The position numbers and the translations under genes were made by a program. A stretch of DNA of 64,000 nucleotides from the NCBI RefSeq assembly GCF_051622035.1, contig NC_135360.1, positions 2,290,001 through 2,354,000 of the forward strand, written 5' to 3'. Position 1 is the stretch's first letter; every line of letters begins with the position of its first letter. The DNA is from Arctopsyche grandis (taxonomy: Eukaryota; Arthropoda; Insecta; Trichoptera; Hydropsychidae). The notes under the pieces were generated by a model. That model was not told the origin of the DNA. It did no database searches and worked only from the letters and a program-made list of their open reading frames with translations. This document shows, in pieces, positions 13,252 to 23,786 of the stretch.

Positions 13252-13401
13252 CCATCTACTGTAAGAAGACACAGGTAAAACTTTGCACATGCTGTACTTT
13301 TCACCCCATCTCGACCAATAGCATTCCTATTTTCTGTACGAAATGCTATTGGTCGAGAGGCCGAGAAAGAGATAGCATGTACGTTTTCCTACAGCAGATG
13401 G
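13252..13401. repeat. 150-bp imperfect hairpin element
   Basis: CCATCTACTGTAAGAAGAC at the left is the imperfect inverse of the right end, which finishes CCTACAGCAGATGG. The inner arms share a perfect CTCGACCAATAGCATT and its complement. The total length suits a palindromic MITE. No coding content. Confidence 0.6.
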
Positions 13402-14246
13402 ATTATGGTTTTTGCAATTTAACTTTCACATTGCACAATAATTTGACAGTTATAATAGCTACAATATATGTAAATTATAGAGAGGTTGGTCGGTTCTATA
13501 AGACCGCAGCCACACCCAGTGACTTGCAAGCCACTCTGGGTGATTATGTTGCGCATGCAGATCAAATGTATACAGTTGTATGAAGCATGCCACACCAGGC
13601 AACTCGTTGATTGCCCAAGTCGTAAAGTCACCTGGCCGTCGAGGTCCGTTGCAGTTGTTGGGTTTGTCACGATGATTTTATTACCTAAACAACCGTCGCG
13701 ATCCCTCAAAATGTATTGAAGGCTGCCACTCTTGGTGAATAGTTACCGATGACTGGCGACTCTGTTTTGAAAAAAATATGAACAAGTGTGACTGCATCGT
13801 CACACATTGAAAACTATCAGCACGTGTGACGGCATCGTCATTGATGCCTCTTGGTTGACCAAGAGTGACCACGAACAACTACCCTTGGGCAACAAAGTCA
13901 CTCACTTGCCTGCGAGTCACCTGGTATGGCCAGGCTCTTGGGTAAAGCTTTTTCCATTTGTATAATTTGAAAATGATAATTTTTCTTGTATAATATTCAC
14001 AAACTTGAATATTCAGTAACAATAGACAACTTATTAGTATGTATATTTACTGCCTGCTTTTGAAAAGTATTACATAATTGGGTTGGATCTTGTCTGCAGA
14101 GCTTTGCACTTCCTTGACAGTTTCGTGTCAAATAGTATATCAATACAAGTAAAATGAAAACCAATAGTGGCTTGTGAGAATTCATAGTGGGGGGGGCTGC
14201 AGAGATTAATCAGACTCGTTAACCAAACCGGTGATCGAATTAAAAC

Positions 14247-14369
14247 AAAAATAGCATGCATATGAACTATAATGGGAGGACTGCAGACCCGCAGCCCATG
14301 TGGACGATGAAAATAGCATGCATTTGTACTGTACTGGAAGGACTGCAGCCCGCAGCCCATATGGACGAG
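14247..14369. repeat. two-copy tandem duplication (~61 bp unit)
   Basis: Two adjacent diverged copies begin AAAATAGCATGCAT (14247 and 14309) and end in CGCAGCCCAT(A/G)TGGACGA. A GGGGGG tract and a CTGCAG site lie just upstream. Function unknown. Confidence 0.65.
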
Positions 14370-15004
14370 CCGCCACTGATGAAAACGCCAATATATAATA
14401 TATATTTATTTGAATTTGAAACCTCTCACCTAGATTTGATCCTCATCGGTCTACGTTTTTCTTCCATCTTTCCCTATATTATTAGAGTCGCCAGATTTAT
14501 AAAATATGAATACGGGTCATTTTTGGTAGAAAGATATTTTTACATTTTATAATAAAACAGCGTCTTCCATCTTGCGTAATCTCTTTTTGTTTCCTTTTGT
14601 TAATTTTTTTTTTGCACTGTGTGCAGGCAATGCGAATAAATAACTAAATAATTCATTTTTTTTTATTTGACTACCTCGACAATGGAGATAAAATTGGTTC
14701 TCATTGCATGGTATTTTTATCCACTTTAAACAAAATTGAAGATGACCAAATGGTATATTCCTAAAATTTATTTAGGAATATACCGTTACTATACTACTAA
14801 TACATACTAAGTAATATACTAAAAAATAATTTATAATACACCCATATATACTAACTTGAAAAAACGCATGCTATAAATAATATTCCGTTTGTTACAGACA
14901 TTACTAACAAACAAACCAGTAGATTTTATGACAGAATCACTAATAACCATACTAACACACTTGTGAAGAGTCTCGGTGATTACAACTAAATGTCTATACC
15001 CTTC

Positions 15005-15300
15005 AGGTTACCTAAACACAATCTGCTTTAGGTCATCGACATTAGACAGTCTTTAATTAATATTATGTATTAGACGTATTATGAGCATTTATAAGGATTG
15101 TAAATAGGTTTTTGAGCTATTTTTCCTATTATGCTGTAGATTAACATTAGAATAATATAATACTATGATTACTAACCAAATTAAATTAAATTGTAAAATA
15201 GAAAATGATCAGTAGATCAGTAGCTATTAAAATAGATATAAGATGTATTGTGAACATAATTTCGTAATAATAAAAAGCATTTAAAAATCAAAAGTAATAT
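15005..15300. repeat. dispersed repeat, copy 1
   Basis: The whole block, from ATCTGCTTTAGGTCATCGAC-like text to AATAAAAAGCATTT, recurs in reverse complement at 63130-63405 with few changes. Its A-rich end suggests the 3' end of a retroelement. Its last ~120 bp also form the left arm of the palindrome at 15180-15421. Confidence 0.7.
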
Positions 15301-15421
15301 AATACTTTTGATTTTTAAATGCTTTTTATTATTACGAAATTATGTTCACAATACATCTTATATCTATTTTAATAGCTACTGATCTACTGATCATTTTCTA
15401 TTTTACAATTTAATTTAATTT
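15180..15421. repeat. ~240-bp near-perfect palindrome
   Basis: The left arm (from TTAAATTAAATTGTAAAATA) is repeated as its reverse complement on the right, meeting near 15300 at AAAGTAATATAATACTTT. There is almost no loop. Only the left arm continues outward into the dispersed repeat, so a terminal segment of that repeat appears to have been inverted and duplicated. Confidence 0.85.
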
Positions 15422-15529
15422 GAATATAAATAAATGAAAATGACCTCTTAAAACAATATTTATTCTGTTCTAGTATACTAGAACAGAATAAATATTGTTT
15501 TAAGAGGTCATTTTCATTTATTTATATTC
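15421..15529. repeat. ~108-bp perfect palindrome
   Basis: The arms read GAATATAAATAAATGAAAAT... and its exact complement ...CATTTATTTATATTCC, meeting at TCTAGTATACTAGA near 15478. It directly abuts the larger palindrome on its left and a Jockey/CR1-like 3' end on its right. Confidence 0.85.
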
Positions 15530-15534
15530 CTAAA

Positions 15535-15870
15535 TCAGACAGATATTCGGCTTTTTCTTGAACTTCTTCATAGTCGACTTCATAGACGACTTACTGATGC
15601 CTCATTCTTCTCTAAGCTCATAAATGGTTTCCTTGATTGTTCTGATTTACTGAATAAGGTTGATTTCAGGATCCCAGTTAGGTATTCTAGACACGTTGCA
15701 CTCTTTTCACTTAATCCTTTCAATACTAATTCCCAAAAATATTCTTATCTGCAGCGTGTTTATCGTATGTTTAACGGCGAGCTGAATGAGGTTGATCTGT
15801 TCGGTATTTCCCTACATCAATTCAGGACTAACATCAAGAGAATCTTGACCGATTGATACATTTCTTCTTC
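15535..15870 (+). mobile_element. Jockey/CR1-like non-LTR retrotransposon 3' end
   Basis: Plus-strand translation in shifting frames gives the end of a reverse-transcriptase ORF (KVDFRIPVRYSRH, LNPFNTNSQKYSYLQRVY, FNGELNEVDLFGISLHQF) before the TGA near 15853. Similar C-terminal text is typical of insect Jockey/CR1-group elements. The 20150-20330 segment looks like another such end. Truncated and inactive. Confidence 0.55.
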
Positions 15871-17356
15871 TATTATATTTTATAACCTTTTTCCAATATT
15901 TTAACACTTTAGTTTAGTTTTGCAATGTGCTATTTTGTCATGCTATAGCTTTTATTCTATTCTTTTTCATTTGTTTATGTTTATAAATTTCCATTTCTTC
16001 TTCTATTCTATTTTATAACATTTTTCCAATATTTTAACACTTAAGTTTAGTTATGCAATGTGCTATTTTGTCAAAGTTATAGCTTTCATTTTTTTTTTCA
16101 TTTGTTAATCTTGTATTTATCTTTTACATTAAATTATCTTTGTAAAAATCTGTAATTGGACTCGGATGTTATATATACATATACTCTTATATTTACTCTT
16201 TGTTTTTATGCATGTCTACATCTTGTTGTCTGTTGATTTTTCAATAAATAAAATAGTGTGGTTGTTTTTCTGAAGACATCCAAGTAAAAACTTGTTTAAA
16301 GTTTTTTGCTTTTCCGAAATATACAAATAAACATATTAACTGCTTCAGTGCTCCAAGGACCAAAAAGTAGTCTCAAATATATTATGAATATAGTTTTTAA
16401 GAAACAATTACTTGAATATGGAGACATTTAACTGTCCCGACGACCTTCACCGGGACAGTGGGATAAAATTTTAGAAAACGAAACTTGTCCCATAAATACG
16501 GGACTTCTGGCCACCCTATATATATAATGAGTTGCGGGATTCTAAACAATATAGTATGAAGCCAAAATAGTAAAAATTCGCCTTTTTTTGTTTGCCGACG
16601 ATCAAAAGTATTAGGTTTATTTCCTTGTTACTATGTACCAGAGGCACGCTTTCGAGCAAAGTTTATAATTATTGACCACTTTAATTGAATACGGTTTCAT
16701 GAATGGTATCATCCAATACATTTTAAGCTCATCAATGTGCATTGCTCAAAATCAAGACCAGGTAAGATATCCCATTCACCTTTCGACCGAATATCATTAG
16801 TCTTCTTCCAATGAATTTACTTACTCCAAATATATATTTTTTAAATATATTAGCCTGGAAAGTTAACAGCTAAGCCTAGCAATATAACTGAGAACCTTTT
16901 ATGGTGTTGGTAGTGTTCCTGTTCAACCTTAATATATAGCGATATATTAATCCAGTGTGCTGTGTTCGACCAACTTGAAATATCCCGAGACTCGATTTTT
17001 GGATTTTTCGTCTGCTTGAATTGGAGTTTGTATGTTTTTAACAAATATATATTTTTTATACATGTGTGTAATATCTTTAATATACATACAAGAAATATTT
17101 CGAATGTGATTTGTACAAACTCGATGACGAAATACACCGAAAAAGTCGGGAAAACGAGTCTCGAGATATTTCAAAGCAGTGCAATGAGGTAGACCCATAT
17201 TAATCCACTGATATTTAATATATTGTTTTAGGTCAAGTGATCAATACATAGCTGCATTACCGGTTGTGACCGTTCAAAGGGTTCTTGAATTCAGAAAAAG
17301 AAACAGGTGATATCAAATTCATTTTCTGCTTCTCTGAATACTTTTAGCATCCCCAA
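15871..17356. other. AT-rich DNA with short duplications, no gene seen
   Basis: An internal duplication of ~110 bp is visible: ATTTCTTCTTCTATTC...TTTTGCAATGTGCTATTTTGTC at 15859-15945 recurs at about 15988-16080. No supportable ORF, exon or RNA gene was seen in the rest. Confidence 0.5.
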
Positions 17357-17831
17357 TTAAGAGGGCTGTACACCTGAAATCTTAATTTTGTTGCCGTTCC
17401 TTTCTTCGATATATATATTGAGCGAATGCGACAGCGCTTCGACCAGATAATACGTATTTTAAATCGACAAAATCGAGGTTTCGTATTCTCCTATTTTCTT
17501 CTCCAATACTGGACCAATTTAAAAAAAAAAATTCATCATCGGTATGAGAAAGATATTTTCTGTGCAACTATGTGCGTATTTTTTTTTAAATCGACCGTTA
17601 AATAAGCACGCTGGACTCTTTTCGTGAGTGTAAAAAAGAGGCGATTTTATAGATGTTTGGCGGCTCTTAGCTCCTATAAAAAATAACTAATCAAAAAAAT
17701 ACAACCAAAGATGCATCCCAATGGTGGATATCCATAGCATATTAAAAAATAGTTTGTCTAGTGCCATAATTGAGGAAGGGAGAAGTGTAATACGTTTGTA
17801 TGGACAAGGCGCTGGCGTCCAGCCCTCTTAA
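17357..17831. repeat. TTAA-flanked MITE (family A, copy 1)
   Basis: It is bounded by TTAA on both sides, with inverted ends TTAAGAGGGCTG and CAGCCCTCTTAA. The body is ~90% similar by eye to 19247-19748, including TGTTGCCGTTCCTTTCTTCG and ATAATACGTATTTTAAATCG. TTAA target choice suggests piggyBac-type mobilisation, although a TA duplication cannot be excluded. No transposase is encoded. Confidence 0.75.
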
Positions 17832-18189
17832 GTATAAGATAAATAGATTTGCGAAACGATCCTTTAACACGCTATTTACTTATTGCTGACTACCAAAACA
17901 AAAGCAAGAAACAGATGGTGATGATTACTTTGATGGGTAAATTCGTTGACGGCCAGCACACTACTTACAGAGTGGCATCAAGTAAAGAAAAACGGGTGAC
18001 CACTTGTACATTTTACCACCCCATTTCAACGCACTACCCCCTTCCACTAACACCTTAATGACAAAGTGGCGATTATAACTGGCTGTAAGTGGTCTTTTTC
18101 TTGTTTTTTTTTTTTTACCTTTTGTGCAATTTAGAACAAATTATTTTCAATAGCCGAATGATAAACCGAAAATTTTCAATTTCTTATTA

Positions 18190-18440
18190 AAAAAGTTGTA
18201 TATAATTAATGCTATTTTTACATACCTCTTCTTACTTCGCCCTAGGATTAATGCTATTTTTACATACCTCTTCTTACTATTTTGCATAGCCGTGCCGTAA
18301 AATTCTACCTGTTTTTGTCGTATAGCCTTACTTACGTGTGCGCGAGCAGGATACAAGGGAATAGGTGACGTCAAAACTAGTCCCCCTTTATCCTGCTCGC
18401 GCACACATAAGTAAATAGGGAGATTTTCACCGCACGCCAC
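18190..18440. repeat. short tandem duplication and hairpin element
   Basis: A ~46-bp unit (TTAATGCTATTTTTACATAC...) is duplicated at 18207-18285. Next to it, GTGTGCGCGAGCAGGATA (18337-18354) is mirrored by TATCCTGCTCGCGCACAC (18389-18406). That hairpin resembles the GCGCGAGCAGGATACAAG block at 31546-31620 inside another foldback. Confidence 0.6.
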
Positions 18441-18664
18441 TGATGGTCATGGATTCGTTATGACTACCTGTTTTGTTAATAATCTAGTTAATTTTGTCGA
18501 ATCAATAACTCCCTTTAGTGTGTTTTATTTTCCATTAAATATGCTTTTTTGTGCAAATATGGCTGGGGTTGCATATTGCTTGGATATTATAAAAGGCGGG
18601 CGTGATTTAAAAAATATCAAGAGCCCTTAAACTATACACTGGCTTCCAACTAGATAGTTTTCGA

Positions 18665-18790
18665 TACTAATAATTATTTCAAGTGGTCACAGGTTCAAAC
18701 CCCACTGGTCTCTGCTGGCCATACTTTGGATTTGTGATCCAGGTCGATCGTTTCCTATCAGAGTTTGCAAATTTATCTGATTTTCATTGA
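18665..18790 (+). repeat. SINE fragment
   Basis: Plus-strand match to the SINE head and middle: B-box-like GGTTCAAACCCC, then CATACTTTGGATTTGTGATC, then CGATCGTTTCCTATCAGAG. Both ends are lost. A short downstream duplication (TTCGCTGAATT... twice near 18832 and 18909) is unrelated. Confidence 0.6.
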
Positions 18791-19246
18791 AATGGTTCCA
18801 ACAAATTGGCAAACTTATCCAAAATCTCGAATTTCGCTGAATTATATAAAATGCTGCAAATTTGACCATAAATGTCTCTTTGGACGTTAATCGATATGCA
18901 TTTACTAAATTTCGCTGAATTGTTTAAAAAATGCTGCAAATTTACAAATTTTACCATAGATTTCTCTATGAATATTAATTGATATGTATTTATGTACTTT
19001 GTATACTACTAATTTTTATTTTATTTATTTATTTATTTAATAAACAGAGAGAAACTTACAGTTAAAATAAAGATAATAAAATAAATAGTCAAATATAAGC
19101 CAATTAAAAGTTTCTTCGAATAGCATGAAAAATGGAACTCTCTATGAAGGGCCAATCAAAAAAGAAAAAAATAAATAACAATACAAAAAGAAAAATAATG
19201 ACATATTCGTAAATAATAGTAGATTATGGTGAGTAACAGTAGAAAA

Positions 19247-19748
19247 TTAAGAGGGCTGTTCACCCGAAACCTTAATTTTGTTGCCGTTCCTTTCTTCGAT
19301 ATATGTATATATTGAGTGAATGCGACAATATATATCAATATATATATATTGAGTGAATGCGACAGATTCGCTTCGACCAGATAATACGTATTTTAAATCG
19401 ACAAAATCGAGGTTTCGTATTCTCCTATTTTCTCCTCCAAAACTCGACCAATTTTTAAAATAAAATTCATCATCGGTATGAGAAAGATATTTTCTGTGCA
19501 ACTATGCGCTTATTTTTTTTAAAATCGACCGTTAAATAAGCACGCTGGAGTCTTTTCGCGAGTGTAAAAAAGAGCTAATATAGCTAGCTCCTATAAAAAA
19601 TAACTAATCAAAAAAATAAAACGATAGATGCATCCCAATGGTGGATATCCATAGCATATTAAAAAATAATTTCTCTAGTGCCATAATTGAGGAAGGAAGA
19701 AGTGTAATACGTTTGTATGGACAAGGCGCTGGTGGCCAGCCCTCTTAA
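19247..19748. repeat. TTAA-flanked MITE (family A, copy 2)
   Basis: Same family and orientation as 17357-17831, with intact TTAA-bounded inverted ends. It is slightly longer because a segment with TATATTGAGTGAATGCGACA is duplicated near 19307-19365. The two copies sit 1.4 kb apart. Confidence 0.75.
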
Positions 19749-20019
19749 GCGAAACGGATTAAAGTAAAAAACAAAACAAAAAAAAGAACGGGTTAAAAAA
19801 AACCAATCTTGCAAATAAGTTCCTAATAGTTATTGAACTGTCATAAAATAGGTCAATATTCTCTTCTAAGCCATTGTAAAAATTGCACACTCTCACGATA
19901 TAAGAGTTTTGACGATAATCAGTGGAGGCAATGGAAGCTCGCAAAAGGGGCCATTTTCGTAGGGACCGATTTGGTACATATAAAGAAAACTTACTTAGGA
20001 TATAATATTTGTATCAAAT

Positions 20020-20090
20020 GTAAAATGTTTCTGGCCAGGAAAGCGCATTGGTGTTACCTGTCAGGCCTTCCCGGTAGAAATTAAAGATTA
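20020..20090 (+). repeat. SINE 3' end fragment
   Basis: GGCCAGGAAAGCGCATTGG, then TTACCTGTCAGGCCTTCCCGG, corresponds to the conserved 3' hairpin of the SINE copies at 29716, 41531 and 55431, read on the plus strand here. Confidence 0.55.
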
Positions 20091-20149
20091 AAATAAATTA
20101 AAATTTCAAAATATTTGACAAAGACGTTTATTTAGCCGTTCGGTTCGTT

Positions 20150-20335
20150 TCGATGCCGTATTACACCCTCGTTCGATACCTACATAAATACAAGAGCTAT
20201 TAGACTTCTCAATGAAATCGTTGCTGCCATCCCTGAATGCGATATTTTCCACCTCGGTGAGCGTAGATTATCGGATATTATTTTAGCATATTTATCTGGT
20301 AGCCTGCGCTCATCATTACTTTCTTAATTTGAATG
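20150..20335 (+). mobile_element. Jockey/CR1-like retrotransposon 3' end
   Basis: The plus strand encodes NTRAIRLLNEIVAAIPECDI, then the end of the frame (LGERRLSDIILAYLSGSLRS) with a TAA near 20325. This pattern is typical of the last residues of insect non-LTR reverse-transcriptase ORFs. The upstream domains are absent. Confidence 0.5.
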
Positions 20336-20339
20336 TGAT

Positions 20340-21039
20340 GTATGAGTGGAATCTTAATCTACTCTCTTCCATTTGGGCCTCGCTGTGATTTTATTTTTTA
20401 TTCATATTTTGTTTTATTTTGGTTTACTTGTTGTACATTTTTATGTACTATTTTAATTTTGTTCAATGTAAACAAAGAATGGGATTTATGGATTTTATTT
20501 TTGATTTTTACACTTTTGTTCATTTTTTTTTTCTGATTTATTATTTTTCATTTGTTACTTTTTTTTTATTTTATTTTACCATGTTTTCTGCTTTTGCTTT
20601 TTTCATTTATTTTATATTTTACTTGTTTTATATTTGTATTTTGTTTTATCTTGATCAAATTTAGGCCATTGTGGCGCATTAGGTTCTTCCTGTAATGCCA
20701 CAATGGTCCAAAACTATGAAATAAATAAATAAATAAATGGAAAAAAATTGTACATGGACGTGTTTGTAGTCGCGTGTGAAACAAAAATGGCTGACGCACA
20801 GCGCACCGAAGTGAGGTTGGTAGGCCCGAGCCCGGATCGGCAAGCTCGAGCTCGTCCGCCTGCCGCTGTCATCCGGATACGGATACGTATACGTCACTCA
20901 GGATACGGATAATCTCAGAGCCACGCTATCGCCAAACGCCAAATCCCCCTCGCACTCTATCTCTCTCTCTAGTAAGTACACAAGAAGTACCCTATCATTG
21001 TATCGCATGAGCGTATGTTCGTAATTTTTCGTACGATTT
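20340..21039. other. T-rich then mixed DNA, no gene seen
   Basis: 20340-20660 is strongly T-rich on the plus strand. AAAT repeats lie near 20718-20739. 20860-20910 holds short GGATACGGATA repeats. No supportable coding exon. Confidence 0.4.
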
Positions 21040-21430
21040 TCTCACGCATACGTACATATATACCTATGTATGTGGTACTAAGTTAAGATGGCGGTTGTCT
21101 AAAAAGCTGATTGCCGCGTCATCGCGCGATGAATGCGTGTCGCAGCGGCTGTAGTCGGCAATTGATTATTGGTCGTCGACGGTTGGCAGCAGTGGCTCGT
21201 CCGCCATGTTTGTTTGTGGCCAGCGTGGCTTCGTCGATTGAGTCGTCGCTCGTCGCCATTTCGTTCGGTCTCTCAATCGAGGCGCTCATTACTAGTTTTT
21301 GTTCTATGTGTGTACGTGCGCTCATTTTTTCCGACCGCCATTTTAATTCGTCGCGTTCGTCATTCGTCCCGCACCCACATGCGATCGGTGTTGCCATGCA
21401 CCTACCACTGTCTTACCCAGTGCCGGCCAG
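21040..21430 (+). promoter_or_regulatory. CpG-rich candidate promoter/first exon of the MGA-like gene
   Basis: This ~390-bp block is much richer in G+C and CpG than its surroundings, with many TCGTCG, GTCGC and CGCCAT repeats. It includes AAGATGGCGG near 21085, which resembles the YY1/Pho consensus. Both strands show open frames, as expected by chance in CpG-rich DNA. The MGA-like ORF starts 2.4 kb downstream just after an acceptor at 23758, so an upstream first exon is required; this is the best candidate location. The donor was not identified. Confidence 0.4.
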
Positions 21431-21432
21431 CA

Positions 21433-21686
21433 GATAAACGGACTACTAGTCATATGTGAACCAGTCACAGGACAACCGGTCGCTCTAGATCGGTCATATG
21501 TGAACACCTGTCACACCCTAAAACTGGTCACACCCGAAAATTGGTCACGAAAAAACTGGTCACACCCAAAAATTCGACCAATTTTTAATTCAGTTTTCCA
21601 GTTTAGTTTAATTCAGACCAGTTTTAGTGTGACGGTTGATCACGTGTGACCGACCGGTTCACATTTGACTAGTAATCACCGAACCG
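21433..21686. repeat. foldback MITE (family B, copy 1)
   Basis: The left end (ATAAACGGACTACTAGTCAT, then GTGAACCAGTCACAGG) is inverted at the right end, which finishes GACCGGTTCACATTTGACTA then GTAATCACCGAACC. The interior repeats short CTGGTCACACCC units. The same element occurs at 31013-31262. Confidence 0.75.
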
Positions 21687-21869
21687 GCCAGCATACACCC
21701 AATGGCGCCCTCGGGCAATTTTTCCTAAACACTCTTAGAAAAAATTATAAATAACCGGATTACCATCCTCATTTTTCCCCGCCTTGGGACCTTGCTACAG
21801 TTTCAGCAAAAGCATAGAAACCCAAATGTTTGGATTATCAATTTAAAAGCCTTATCAAAATAACTTATC

Positions 21870-22432
21870 AATTTAAAAGCCTTTCACTCATTGTATTAAA
21901 TTTAAAAAAACAGCACAATTTACAAGAATTAAGGTCTGACCGTACTATGCGACAATCGAACGATCCGACACTTTACAACAGTACGCGACCAAATATTGTT
22001 TGTATGAAATTGTACGAAACATAACGCACTGCGCGACAGTCGCATGACGTAGAACGACATCGTGCGTCAAAGTTAACTTTCCGACCAACTTTGACGCAAG
22101 TGTCGTTGAGTGGGGGGTCGTCTTGCGACAATTATTCTCTTTGAAATTGCACTTTTGGTTTTTCTCGATTGTTCTTCTTCCTCCCATATCAAAGATACTA
22201 CATATAATAGCGTCCGTTTCGTCCATCTTGTTCCGAGGTACCGAACGAATGATTGACATAATTTACTGTGTAGTGTCGCATCGCTGTCGTTCAAGTGCGG
22301 TTTACCTAGTATTGTCGCACACTGTTGTGTAGTGTCGGATCGTTCGTTTGACGCATAGTGCGGTCAGACCTTAATTCTTGTAAATTGTGCTGTTGTATAA
22401 AATTTGATACAATGAGTGAAAGGCTTTTAAAT
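21870..22432. repeat. 563-bp foldback element with ~100-bp inverted ends
   Basis: The arms run from AATTTAAAAGCCTTTCACTC inward through TTAAGGTCTGACCG and GATCCGACAC, and are mirrored at 22327-22432. A second short inversion surrounds 22072-22093 (CAAAGTTAACTTTC...CAACTTTG). It is inserted in a copy of the dispersed repeat at 6195-6430, whose start and end flank it. No ORF of note. Confidence 0.75.
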
Positions 22433-22499
22433 TCATCAGTTCATTGCTAATAATATCAGACCGACCCAGCCCCCCCCCCCCCCCCAAAATCGGCACTGG

Positions 22500-23231
22500 T
22501 TTTACCAATATACCTTATTGCTTTTTTACGACAATTTACGAACATTTTCAGCTCGTGTGATGCATCCGAGTGGATCCGGATAAGATTGGAGTTTGGTTTC
22601 GATTTATTTGACTGATTTTCTACGACTTGGACAATATTCAACATGGCCACCGGTAACTCACCTAATAGGCGCGTTCCTGTTGTGCAGGCGTGATTACTAT
22701 GTATGTATTATAAATTGCGATTTTATTTATATATTCACTAGAATATTACGAGTCATTTTAAGGAGATTAATTTTATCCTTAAAATCTTCAACAAGAAGTT
22801 TCTTCCCCTTATTATTTTAACATAGACGGGGAGGGGCTACAAAAAATAAAAAAATATCCCCCCCCCCTCACCTCTTTCCTTCAACTCGCATTGACTCTTT
22901 GAGATTTCGATCTTTTTTGTCATATGTGCATTCGGAGACAGCTGCAGGCTCCACGGGGCCTCGGGTTAAAATTATAAGTTGGGCCCCCTAAAGTATATGC
23001 AAAGAATTTTATGAAAAAATGCCTTGGGATTTTATTTTTTTTTAACTGATATTAATTTATCGGTATTATTTTTTTATTTTTTTTGGAAATGTCATCTCCG
23101 TGATAGTGTAATAAATGATAATTATATAGGTTGTAAAGCAAACAATGAATACACAAATTTATTTATCGAAATAACATTTTTTTTTGGTTGTTGAACAACT
23201 GTTGAAGTAATATTGAATATTATTTGTAAAC
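22500..23231. other. AT-rich DNA, no gene seen
   Basis: Homopolymer C runs lie near 22471-22489 and 22858-22867. No recognised repeat family or exon in between. Confidence 0.4.
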
Positions 23232-23347
23232 TAGTTTGATGCCCGTTGAAATTTCAACGGGTGCTTTCGGATTGATACATGATTTTATTATCGATTCGTT
23301 CATTATGTTCGGCTGGCGTTAGGACACACACACACGCAGATTACCGT

Positions 23348-23421
<74 letters not shown>
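23232..23421. repeat. dispersed element end plus (TA)n microsatellite
   Basis: ACTAGTTTGATGCCCG followed by a perfect CCCGTTGAAATTTCAACGGG palindrome (23243-23262) leads to an ACACAC run. A ~75-bp TA microsatellite follows from 23350 to 23420. The start resembles the ACTAGTTGTTTTACCCGG block (minus strand) near 51860-51900. Confidence 0.55.
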
Positions 23422-23425
<4 letters not shown>

Positions 23426-23786
23426 TATTATATACATATGTATAATAATAATACAAAGAAGGTTAAAAAATTTTGAAAATAAACTTGTTTATTTAATATT
23501 TAAACATTATGGCGCAGGGCAACAAATTGCTGCGAAATGCTTTTTCGGATATACAATAAAATATTCGTAAACCGATATCTAGTCATCTCGAGATGTTCAA
23601 TATGCAGTAAAAATAGTTTTAATTTTTTTAATTTCGCCGATAGTAAATAAATAAAAAAAAAATACATATGAGATTCAATTAATAAAAAAATATTAAATAT
23701 AATTTAATTTTTATACTTTTTTTTGTAGGTATTAATGTTTTTACTATTTCCGTTACAGATTTTGTCGACACAATCACAACATCCAG

